DNA from: Candidatus Heimdallarchaeota archaeon
Lineage (GTDB): Archaea > Asgardarchaeota > Heimdallarchaeia > Hodarchaeales > Hodarchaeaceae
Assembly (NCBI GenBank): GCA_020353515.1
Contig: CP070695.1
Location: 1,207,537-1,271,536 of the forward strand
Direction of reading: 5' to 3'
Length of the DNA: 64,000 nucleotides
Part shown: in pieces, positions 18,036-26,093 of the stretch
How the letters are laid out: each line of letters begins with the position of its first letter
Position numbering within the stretch: the stretch's first letter is position 1
Translations under genes and position numbers: made by a program
Notes under the pieces: generated by a model
What the model was told of the DNA's origin: nothing
What the model saw: only the letters and a program-made list of their open reading frames with translations
Database searches by the model: none

Positions 18036-19700
18036 ATGCGAATAAATAAAGTAAATCTGCGAAATTTCCGTAGTATCCCACATCTAAAGCTGGAAAATCT
18101 TCAAAATTTGAATTGTTTCATCGGTGCTCATAATTCTGGAAAAACTAACATTTTAGACGGGATCTCAGTATTTTGGGATCTGTTCATTCGGGCAAAATTT
18201 CAACAAAACCAATTGAAAAAAGAAAGTTTAGGCCAATTAGAACAACAGGCTCCTCCAATTCTCTCATATATTAGTGAAACAAATACTATTCGGGCAATAT
18301 TTGAATTAGAGATTGATAAAAGTCTCGAATCATGGTCTGAGAATAACTATCTTCGTGAAATCTTCACTAGGACTGCTTTTCTTCATACTCAAAAACAATC
18401 ATATGATTTTTTCAACGAATTTCTTGAAAATTTAGAAACGGAGACAAATCTTTCAAGAATCTCTGCTTTTACGTTTGATATGACCCTTTCACAAGAGCAA
18501 CTAATGTTCATTGCACAAGAATGCTTTTTAAGACTCAAAGATGGCCAAATTTTACCTTTTAAACCTAATAGCCTTTCAATTATCCAACAAGCAATTGGAA
18601 CAGCTTTTCTTAGACGTTTCGATGAAACAACTGAACACAAGTTCCTAAACGAAAATATTGCCCGAATAATTAAGAACAAGGACTATAAAGCAATTACAGC
18701 AATTGAGAGTTTTTTAAAAGATATTATTGGACAGGAATTTATTTTTGAATTGAGACAGAATCAAACAGTTGAAGTCACAATTGAACAGGCATTTACGAGC
18801 CCTCTTTGGAGATTATCTAATGGCACCATAAGAATCATTTCATTAGCCTATCTTTTAACAGCAAGTCCAATTAATCAGATTATTATCATTGATGATCCGG
18901 GGTTATATCTACATCCAAAGAGCGAACGTAGATTAGCCAGAAAGCTTGAAAATTTCTCAATTGACCACCAAATTCTCTTTTCAACTCATTCAACACGGTT
19001 TCTCATTGGTCATGCATACTTAGTAGAGCTTATTAAAGGGTGGACCAAAGTTCGACCAATTCGGGGAGAGAAATCGATGAAAAAGGTAGTTAAGTTACTC
19101 GGTATTAGGCCTTCTGACTCCTTAGGTGCTGATGTCGTAGTATTTGTTGAGGGGAAAACAGATGCTAGAGTTTTTCGAGTATTTGAGGATCTGCTAATAG
19201 AAGACCGAATGTCTCGAAATTGGGTTTCTTATATTGGAGTTGGAGGCTGGACTAATATGAAATTTGTGCTTTCTATGGAGTTATTGAAGAGCAAATTCGT
19301 CCGAAGTCGAGCAATAGCGATTACTGATGGAGACATTGATAATTCTGATACTTATCTCAAAATAAAAAAGAATTGGGTATCAGTTTTTCAGAAAAATACC
19401 TTTCTTTCATTGAATGAAGAATGTATTGAATCATTATTCCTTAATAATCCGATTGTATTTCAACGGGTATTTTCAAAGAAAAATGAATCCTCAATCTCTA
19501 TAAGTGAAGTTCAAGAAATTATTAAAAGAAATAGAGAAAAAGGAATCTCAGATAAAACTATCACACGTAATATCACCGAGAGATTTATGAGTGGGAAACG
19601 CTACACGTCTTCTGTTGCTGAACGCCTCGCAAGAAGTTTTAAGAAAAATGAAATCCCTGAATATTTGGCTGCATTCTTTAACAAGTTCATTCTAAATTAA
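18036..19700 (+). CDS. OLD-family ATPase with C-terminal TOPRIM nuclease domain
   Basis: Class 1 OLD proteins combine an SMC-like ATPase with a metal-dependent TOPRIM nuclease and often serve in phage defence or DNA repair. The ATPase begins INKVNLRNFRSI and has Walker A GAHNSGKT at 30-37, a signature-like LSNGTIRIISLA, Walker B IIIIDDPGLYLHP and the STHSTRFL switch. The TOPRIM part has VFVEGKTDARVF with Glu372, and TDGDIDNSD with Asp431 and Asp433. At 554 residues it matches OLD proteins. No UvrD-like GajB helicase gene lies next to it, so it is not a Gabija system as seen here. The next gene, 83 bases on, encodes the Rag-like GTPase. Confidence 0.85.
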   Translation: MRINKVNLRNFRSIPHLKLENLQNLNCFIGAHNSGKTNILDGISVFWDLFIRAKFQQNQLKKESLGQLEQQAPPILSYISETNTIRAIFELEIDKSLESWSENNYLREIFTRTAFLHTQKQSYDFFNEFLENLETETNLSRISAFTFDMTLSQEQLMFIAQECFLRLKDGQILPFKPNSLSIIQQAIGTAFLRRFDETTEHKFLNENIARIIKNKDYKAITAIESFLKDIIGQEFIFELRQNQTVEVTIEQAFTSPLWRLSNGTIRIISLAYLLTASPINQIIIIDDPGLYLHPKSERRLARKLENFSIDHQILFSTHSTRFLIGHAYLVELIKGWTKVRPIRGEKSMKKVVKLLGIRPSDSLGADVVVFVEGKTDARVFRVFEDLLIEDRMSRNWVSYIGVGGWTNMKFVLSMELLKSKFVRSRAIAITDGDIDNSDTYLKIKKNWVSVFQKNTFLSLNEECIESLFLNNPIVFQRVFSKKNESSISISEVQEIIKRNREKGISDKTITRNITERFMSGKRYTSSVAERLARSFKKNEIPEYLAAFFNKFILN

Positions 19701-19783
19701 TCCAAATAATACTTTAAATCGACAAAGTACTTAAGCAAATATTAGTATTAAAGGAAGGAATAACCTGACTAGTTGAGATTCTA

Positions 19784-20656
19784 ATGGGTAAGATTTTACT
19801 TTTTGGATTACCTAAATCTGGGAAATCTTCAATTTATCGAGAATCCTATCAAACAATAACTAGTGCAGAAGATAATCCATATAAGGAAAGGATTCTGAAG
19901 GTCAAATCCCTTGAAAAGCTTCTACAGATTGAATTCTATGAAGAAAACACTTTTGAATCTTTTTCCAAGGAAGAGATCGAAAAAATCTTTTCAGATGTTG
20001 AAGTTATTTTATGGGTTATTGATGTTTCTGATCAACGAACCATCTCCACTTCACTCTTTCATTGGAACAAAGTGTTAGAATATCTGAAAACGCATTCTGC
20101 TTTTGCTGTAAAATTTGTTTGCTTTCACAAAACTGACCTACTTACTTTAGAAGATAAAGATACGCTTTTTAACACTTTGAGGAGTAATTTTCAGGCAGAC
20201 CTTGAAGACCAAGTAAATTTTTACAATACAACTTTAAAGGATGATTCAGTTTTAGCCATGATGGCTCAGATAATGAAGATGATCCATGAGTCGTCTTTTG
20301 AGATAAAACAAGCTAATAATAAAATAACTGAATTTTTACAAACAAACGAGGATTTTTATGGTGTTACAATCCTCTCATCAGATGGATTACCCATTATCGA
20401 AGTGGGAGAAAAGGTTGAATTTGTTATCCTACCAGCAAATTTATGGCTAGGTACTAATGAGCGATTAAAAGAAGCTTTTGGGATAAATACCCTAACGTGC
20501 ACGATTCATCTTGATGATCAGATTTTACTTTTCTTTGATATTGGTTCAGAACTACTTATGACCACAGTAGCTAAAAAAGAAGCGCCTTTACAATTCTCTT
20601 TTATTCGAAGTGACTTATTGTCCCAATCCCTCCGTGAAATTCTTATCAGTTCTTAA
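19784..20656 (+). CDS. Rag/Gtr-type small GTPase fused to a roadblock domain
   Basis: The N-terminal 165 residues are a Ras-superfamily domain: P-loop GLPKSGKS (8-15), the hydrophobic strand VEVILWVIDV, and base-recognition motif HKTD (115-118). HK-x-D, in place of NK-x-D, is characteristic of Rag/Gtr GTPases. The segment around IFSDVEVILWVIDV follows the human RagA pattern. The usual switch II WDxGGQ is replaced by EFYEENTF, so the G3 motif is missing. Residues about 190-290 form a roadblock-like domain (YGVTILSSDGLPIIE, LLFFDIG), the same order as in eukaryotic Rag proteins. Such fusions are regarded as eukaryotic-signature proteins in Asgard archaea. It may use or bind GTP without normal hydrolysis. 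The 290-residue length resembles Rag. The cellular partner is unknown. Confidence 0.75.
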   Translation: MGKILLFGLPKSGKSSIYRESYQTITSAEDNPYKERILKVKSLEKLLQIEFYEENTFESFSKEEIEKIFSDVEVILWVIDVSDQRTISTSLFHWNKVLEYLKTHSAFAVKFVCFHKTDLLTLEDKDTLFNTLRSNFQADLEDQVNFYNTTLKDDSVLAMMAQIMKMIHESSFEIKQANNKITEFLQTNEDFYGVTILSSDGLPIIEVGEKVEFVILPANLWLGTNERLKEAFGINTLTCTIHLDDQILLFFDIGSELLMTTVAKKEAPLQFSFIRSDLLSQSLREILISS

Positions 20657-20670
20657 TATCCTTCATGTTT

Positions 20671-21822
20671 CTATTTCAGCTTCTCCTCCTGACCGAAATC
20701 CCGATACAAAGAGAACTCTTCAAGTATTTCTTTATCTCTAGATGTCTTTTTATCAGCTAGAATGCGTGCCAAAAGTTCACCAATGCCAGGGCCAATCATG
20801 TAACCTTGGCCACACATTCCTACTGCATTGAAATAACCCTCGATTTCCTTAATTGAACCTACAATAGGGTTTCCATCAGGAGTCATTGGATAGATTCCAC
20901 GCCACGTTCGACGTACTTTGATATTCTTAAGTCTTGGAAGCAAATTTATCATTCTTTTTGCAATTTGCGGTAGAAAAACGCTAGTCTCTCTCCTATCTGT
21001 CCCAATAATTGGAGGTTCAGGTGTAAGACAAAAAATGATCTTTCCTTCTTTATTTTGATAAAAATAGAAATTTTTAGATCCTTCTGATGGTCGGATATCA
21101 ACAACCATTGGTGAAAAAAAACGTTTAACGGATTCTGTTATACCAGCTTCATGAGATTCGGGTATTACTTGGACATCGCTTCCAACCATTTGAGCGACAT
21201 CTCGAGCTTGGGCCCCAGCGGCATTAATTACATTTGAGGCTTTATATGTCTCCTTAGACGTTTTTATAGCTATGACTCGGTTGTTTACCGTTTTTATATC
21301 AATTACTTTTTCCTTAAACTTGAATTTTACCCCTAAATTACGTGCTTGACGATAGAAGGCATTTATAGCTAATAATGGAGACGCATTGCCATCCTCTGGC
21401 GAAAAAGTTCCTCCTAGGAGCTCCGTTCGATTTATTCCTGGAACTATTTCTTGGATCTTTTCAGCATCAACATAGTCAATATTCAAGCCACTCTGCTTCT
21501 GGTGAAGCACAGTGTCTTTTAGTACCTGTTCATGAGCTTCATTATAAGCTAAGAAAGAATAACCTCCTTGAATCCACTCAATATCGTCACCAAAGTTTTC
21601 CTCCCATGTCGAAAAGATTTCAATTGATCGTTGACAAGTCCAAATCTTCCCTTTCTGGGAATGGGTCGCTCTAATTCCTCCTATCGCATGTTTGTTATCA
21701 CCACAACCCACCGAAGGAGCACTATCAATTACTAACGTTTTGATGTTGTAGTTACCCATAGCTAATGCTGTTGGAACTCCTATACTGCCTGCACCAATGA
21801 TAATGCAGTCGTATTCTACCAC
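20671..21822 (-). CDS. FAD-dependent amine oxidoreductase, beta subunit of a proline/hydroxyproline-type dehydrogenase
   Basis: A DAO-family flavoprotein of 383 residues. The N-terminal FAD motif is CIIIGAGSIGVPTALAM, and the C-terminal FAD-contacting segment is FNAVGMCGQGYMIGPGIGE. Relatives are sarcosine oxidase beta, glycine oxidase, D-hydroxyproline dehydrogenase beta and archaeal L-proline dehydrogenase beta. The GTG start lies 4 bases after the stop codon of the large iron-sulfur flavoprotein, so translation is coupled and the two proteins should form a complex. It would oxidise a secondary amine or amino acid and pass electrons to the partner. The substrate is inferred from the family and from the proline dehydrogenase gene across the intergenic region. 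Confidence 0.8.
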   Translation of the reverse strand: MVEYDCIIIGAGSIGVPTALAMGNYNIKTLVIDSAPSVGCGDNKHAIGGIRATHSQKGKIWTCQRSIEIFSTWEENFGDDIEWIQGGYSFLAYNEAHEQVLKDTVLHQKQSGLNIDYVDAEKIQEIVPGINRTELLGGTFSPEDGNASPLLAINAFYRQARNLGVKFKFKEKVIDIKTVNNRVIAIKTSKETYKASNVINAAGAQARDVAQMVGSDVQVIPESHEAGITESVKRFFSPMVVDIRPSEGSKNFYFYQNKEGKIIFCLTPEPPIIGTDRRETSVFLPQIAKRMINLLPRLKNIKVRRTWRGIYPMTPDGNPIVGSIKEIEGYFNAVGMCGQGYMIGPGIGELLARILADKKTSRDKEILEEFSLYRDFGQEEKLK

Positions 21823-21825
21823 TGT

Positions 21826-23901
21826 TTACTTCACATCCTCTGTATGAGCGAAAATTCCTAATGGAACCTCAATAAATAAAGGCCGTCGGGTACCTTGAGT
21901 GATTTGCTCAAAAGGAACTCCTTCCTCACTAAAAATCCTGTTAATCATTGCTGTACACGTTTTACCTCCGCATGCTCCCATTTGCACATGTGTAAGAGCT
22001 TTTAGCTGGTTGACATCAGTTATTCCTTGTTGAATCCATTTTCGTATCTCTCCTGCTGAAACCCGTTCACAACGACAAACAATTGCTTCATCTGCTAATG
22101 GGGGTTTGTGATAAATCGACAAAGGTCCACTTATCTCATTGGCTTGGATTTTTATACCAATTGCACATTTCGCAATTTGTTTGGGTAGTTTAACCGTAAC
22201 CAATTGAGTTCTTGGATACTGCTTTAATTTTCTAGTCAGTTCAATAAAAAATACTCCTAGTTCTCCTGTATCACTCACCACTATTATTTTATCCCCATTT
22301 TTAAGGCTCTTCTCAGCCATTTCATGCGGAAAAGTTACATATGGAAATTCTTTATCTTTTCTATAATCCACTAATGAAATAGCGAGTCCTGGACAGACCG
22401 CAACACATCTTCCGCAACCTGTACAGTCTTCTTCCCCTTTGAAATAAGGTAAGCTAGTTAATAGATCATTTTCAGTAAAAATTTGATGTTGAGGACAGAC
22501 TGATATGCAGGGATTACACGGGATTTCTTGATCACAGTGGAAAATAGGAAAAATACCCTCCTCTTGTGTTGGGATTTCTCTCATTTTAGGTGGTGGTGGT
22601 GGTGCCTTCAAAATCTGTGCTTTTTTTTCAAGTTCTTCTATTTTTACATCTGTTTCAATTCCATATGAATGTAGGATCTTAATAGCTTCCATTCGACCAG
22701 TAAAGATGGCTGCAGATGCCTCTGCGATTTCTTGCGCATCTCCAGCCATCCAAACTTTGATTCCATATCCTAAAGCCTTGTCATAGAATTCATTTACAGG
22801 ATCTAATCCGACCGCGATTAAAATGGTATCACAAAGGAATGATTTTTCCGTACCTTTGATCAAGTTCCAATCAGAATCCAATTTACCTACTGTAATTGAT
22901 TCTACTCTATCAGTACCGTTAGCAGAAAGAATTGTATGACTAGTGTAGATGGGAACCCCTAAACGTTTGAGCTTATTTTCATGGACTTTATACCCACCAC
23001 ATTGAGGTAACGCTTCAACTAACCCGATAACTTCCATCCCTGCCTGTAAAGCATGGTATCCTGCAATCAATCCAACATTCCCTCCACCAACAATGAATAT
23101 CTTGTCAGCAGCCTTGACAAGATCACGATTTACTAATGTTTGAAACGCTCCAGCCCCATAAACCCCTGGAAGAGTATCACCTGGAAATACGAGCATTTTT
23201 TCTCTAGCGCCAGTAGCAATAAACAGATTGTCTGGTATTACCAAAATATATTCATTTTCTTTCACAATTCCGACCAATTTATCACTGAAAATTGCAACAA
23301 CAGTGCTTGATAGCCATATATCTACTGTTGGTAATGATTCTACTGCTTTACCGAGAATTTCTGCAATATCAATTCCCCTCTTTCCTGCATATACATCTTC
23401 TGTTGAACCAAAGAATTTATGAGTTTGAAGAACTAGTTTTCCTCCAACACGATCCTTATCATCAACCAAGATGACTTTTAGTCCTTTTTCCCCTAGAATT
23501 TTTGTTGCAGATAAACCGGCAGGTCCTGCGCCAATTACTAGAATATCAGTTTTTACAACTGAGGTCACACCGAATGTAGTTGGTGAATCATCCATTAGAA
23601 GTTCTGGTAGTCCTTGACAGCTATTTATTTCCATCCCCGCTTTTAGTAGAGTCATGCAAGATTTCACAGGTCTCCCATTAACAAGTACCGTACACTGCGC
23701 ACACTGGTTATTAGCACAGAAGATACCTTGAGGGCTGTTATCTTTAGGGTGATGCCCGAAAATTTTCACACCATTCATGAATAATACTGATGAAATAACC
23801 ATACCCTCTATCCCCTTCATAGTTTTCCCCTCCCAAAAGAAAGTGATTTCTTTTAACTCTGGAATAGAGAGAATAGGATGCTCCGTAATTAGGTTTAGCA
23901 T
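21826..23901 (-). CDS. Multidomain iron-sulfur flavoprotein, alpha subunit of a proline/hydroxyproline-type dehydrogenase
   Basis: Four modules are read in order in 691 residues. First, a 2Fe-2S domain with Cys62, Cys67, Cys70 and Cys82. Second, a pyridine-nucleotide-disulfide-type flavin domain opening ILVIGAGPAGLSA near 120-132, with a second Rossmann motif FIVGGGNVGLIAG. Third, a ferredoxin-like di-4Fe-4S region (CNPCISVCP and CTGCGRCVAVCPG). Fourth, a BFD-type 2Fe-2S domain (VCRCERVSAGEI and GACGGKTC). In bacteria the first, second and fourth modules are often separate subunits (gamma and alpha) of hydroxyproline dehydrogenase or cyanide synthase. Here they are fused and a ferredoxin module is added. 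GAGGAAA precedes the ATG. It is expected to relay electrons from the beta subunit. Confidence 0.82.
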   Translation of the reverse strand: MLNLITEHPILSIPELKEITFFWEGKTMKGIEGMVISSVLFMNGVKIFGHHPKDNSPQGIFCANNQCAQCTVLVNGRPVKSCMTLLKAGMEINSCQGLPELLMDDSPTTFGVTSVVKTDILVIGAGPAGLSATKILGEKGLKVILVDDKDRVGGKLVLQTHKFFGSTEDVYAGKRGIDIAEILGKAVESLPTVDIWLSSTVVAIFSDKLVGIVKENEYILVIPDNLFIATGAREKMLVFPGDTLPGVYGAGAFQTLVNRDLVKAADKIFIVGGGNVGLIAGYHALQAGMEVIGLVEALPQCGGYKVHENKLKRLGVPIYTSHTILSANGTDRVESITVGKLDSDWNLIKGTEKSFLCDTILIAVGLDPVNEFYDKALGYGIKVWMAGDAQEIAEASAAIFTGRMEAIKILHSYGIETDVKIEELEKKAQILKAPPPPPKMREIPTQEEGIFPIFHCDQEIPCNPCISVCPQHQIFTENDLLTSLPYFKGEEDCTGCGRCVAVCPGLAISLVDYRKDKEFPYVTFPHEMAEKSLKNGDKIIVVSDTGELGVFFIELTRKLKQYPRTQLVTVKLPKQIAKCAIGIKIQANEISGPLSIYHKPPLADEAIVCRCERVSAGEIRKWIQQGITDVNQLKALTHVQMGACGGKTCTAMINRIFSEEGVPFEQITQGTRRPLFIEVPLGIFAHTEDVK

Positions 23902-24252
23902 TTAGTTTCCTCATTTTATACTTGAAGTAATAGCAATAGACTTTAGCGTATCTAACCCATTTTAACGGGTATTTAAGGTTCACTCGACCTTAATCTGGAT
24001 TTTCTCAAGTATAAACCATGTTTTTGGGAAATTAATTTATAAAAGTTTTAAACTTATTCTCACATTTTACGGAAATTACTATATAATAACTGTTTTCTAA
24101 CATAATTACGTGAAAATACTGAATATAATAACAATAGATTTTGAATTAAAGACCAAACTGCAAAAATTAAATGGATTGGTAAAATATGGAGGCAATTTCA
24201 TCTTAGATTCATCTAGATAGAACTTAAAAGTCAAATTAAGAAGGTATGATAT
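23902..24252. other. Intergenic region between divergent proline-oxidation genes
   Basis: This 351-base gap holds no credible gene. Near the minus-strand operon are two small dyads, ACCC/GGGT at 23955-23970 and AAGGT/ACCTT at 23975-23991. Possible TATA-like stretches are TTTATAAA near 24036 and TATATAAT near 24078. The two divergent transcription units, both probably for proline-type substrates, may be controlled from here. Nothing else is visible. Confidence 0.45.
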
Positions 24253-25182
24253 TTGAAAGCATTCTTAATTACCCATTTTATGCCATCCTTTATAGTCAGG
24301 CTTTTTGCGAAGCCTTATGTTGCTGGGGATAGTCTAGAGAAAGGTATTGATAAAGCACGACATCTATGGATCCAAAGGGGGATAGCTTCTACTATTGATT
24401 TACTGGGTGAGGAAATTACAACAAAAGAAGAGGTTGAAGAAATCCTCGATATCTACCTAGATGTCGTCGACGCCATTAAAAAAGAGGAATTTTCGTCATT
24501 CGCCACTGTTAGCATCAAACCTACATCCTTAGGAGTTGATATTTCGAAAGAATATTGCATTGACAATATTAAACGAATCCTAACATCAGCGCTAGAATCG
24601 AATATCGGTGTTACTATTGATATGGAATCATCAAGATACACTGATGTTACATTGGAAATATTTCACCAGCTTAAACCTGATTTTCCAAATTTTGGGACTG
24701 TGCTCCAAACACGGCTATTTCGGACAGAAAAAGACATTTCTGAATTGAATGGGTTGAATGCGCATATTCGTCTTTGTATTGGGATTTATATAGAAGACAA
24801 AAGCATTGCGTACACAAAGAAGAGCGAAATGAAGACTAAATTAGTCGAATACACCAAACTCTTGCTAGACCACAATCATTACGTCGAAGTAGCTACCCAT
24901 GATGAGAAAACAATAGTTGAATGTCTTGAAATAATTGAAGATCATGGAGGGAGTCAAGTAGCTGAATTTCAAATGCTCTTAGGTGTACCACGAGACAAAA
25001 TCCAAGAAGAATTACTAGAAAAAGGCTATATAATGCGGTATTACGTACCATTTGCGACAGAATGGAAGTATGCAACCAACTACCTTAGAAGAAGGTTGAT
25101 TGAGAATCCTCGGTTAGCAATCTACACTTTGAGGAATTTATTTGGTCGTGTGCTTCAACCGTTTAGAAGAAAAACAAAGTAA
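24253..25182 (+). CDS. Proline dehydrogenase (PutA/PRODH-type)
   Basis: A TIM-barrel FAD enzyme that oxidises L-proline to pyrroline-5-carboxylate. Family landmarks are SIKPTSLG, IDMESSRYTD, VLQTRLFRTEKD, RLCIGIY, VATHDEKT, EFQMLLGV and the terminal YVPFATEWKYATNYLRRRLIENP, which contains the double-Arg carboxylate-binding element. The length of 309 residues equals that of single-domain bacterial and archaeal PRODH. The start is TTG with an AAGGTATGAT element just upstream. It is divergent from a separate flavin dehydrogenase complex. No pyrroline-5-carboxylate dehydrogenase gene occurs in the window. Identity is fairly certain. Confidence 0.85.
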   Translation: MKAFLITHFMPSFIVRLFAKPYVAGDSLEKGIDKARHLWIQRGIASTIDLLGEEITTKEEVEEILDIYLDVVDAIKKEEFSSFATVSIKPTSLGVDISKEYCIDNIKRILTSALESNIGVTIDMESSRYTDVTLEIFHQLKPDFPNFGTVLQTRLFRTEKDISELNGLNAHIRLCIGIYIEDKSIAYTKKSEMKTKLVEYTKLLLDHNHYVEVATHDEKTIVECLEIIEDHGGSQVAEFQMLLGVPRDKIQEELLEKGYIMRYYVPFATEWKYATNYLRRRLIENPRLAIYTLRNLFGRVLQPFRRKTK

Positions 25183-25211
25183 TTTTATCTGAAAAATGGA
25201 GTTTTGGAACA

Positions 25212-25883
25212 ATGAGTCCAACAGTAGCTTCAGAGAATGCGTTAAAAATTTTAAGAGTTTTCCCTGACGAATTCAAGTGGTATTTGATCCCCTTATTTGC
25301 AATTGTAGTTTATATGTATGCTGTTGAAATTGAAAAACGAAATTGGAGTCGTGTTCTCGCAGGTCTTGCGTTCTTTAGTATGGATCTATTTAATGAAACA
25401 TGGAACGCGTTGATTTTGTACTTTACAGACTATTCTGCTTTCTGGACCTGTGCTGGAGAAACTGGATTTCTAATTTTTGTTGGATTAAACATTGAAATAT
25501 CTCTAATGTTTGCTATGGCAGGTATTGCATTCACTAAAATGCTCCCAGAAGACAAGAATATGAAATTTGATCTTAATATGATTAAAATTCCAGTAAAAAT
25601 TCCTAATCGCTGGGTATTTGCAGTTGGCAATTCAGTATTTTGCGTTTTTGTAGAAGTCATCCTGAACAAAGCAGGAGCATTAGTATGGGAATATCCTTTT
25701 TGGAATGCGACTCTTATTGGTGTCATTCCTATTATTATCTTTGGCTATCTCCACTTTATGATTGTCTCTTTCTGGGTTTACGATATGGAAGAAATAAAAA
25801 ATAAAATTATTGTGGTTGCATCCATTTTGATATTTGATCTAATTGCTATAGGACTTTTTGCAGTTGTATTAGGTTGGATCTAA
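25212..25883 (+). CDS. Six-helix membrane protein, unknown
   Basis: I do not recognise the family. The 223 residues show six hydrophobic helices, at about 20-40, 48-70, 80-108, 133-155, 162-190 and 195-222. A polar loop rich in Lys, Met and Asn lies between the third and fourth. Several tryptophans and aromatic-rich ends (NETWNA, WEYPFWNA) are notable. It starts 29 bases after the proline dehydrogenase stop on the same strand with a GGAG upstream, so the two could be co-transcribed. A role in transport is possible, but nothing in the sequence proves it. Confidence 0.6.
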   Translation: MSPTVASENALKILRVFPDEFKWYLIPLFAIVVYMYAVEIEKRNWSRVLAGLAFFSMDLFNETWNALILYFTDYSAFWTCAGETGFLIFVGLNIEISLMFAMAGIAFTKMLPEDKNMKFDLNMIKIPVKIPNRWVFAVGNSVFCVFVEVILNKAGALVWEYPFWNATLIGVIPIIIFGYLHFMIVSFWVYDMEEIKNKIIVVASILIFDLIAIGLFAVVLGWI

Positions 25884-26093
25884 TTTATTCTTATTCTATA
25901 ATTTTGTAAAAGGAAAATTCACTGGGATTCTTCTTTTATTTTGGATGAAAAATAGCATTAAAAGTAAGAATTTCATTATGATAAGCCTTTAAATGATGAC
26001 TTGTGCTTATACTAAAAGATTGAAAAATATTTACTGAAGATTATACCCTTTATGAGCTGTCCACTGTAAGAAAGAGCACTACAGGCGATTGAT

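Noticed and set aside
18036..19700. Gabija defence system
   Set aside because: GajA-like OLD protein only; the required UvrD-type GajB helicase is not adjacent on either side.
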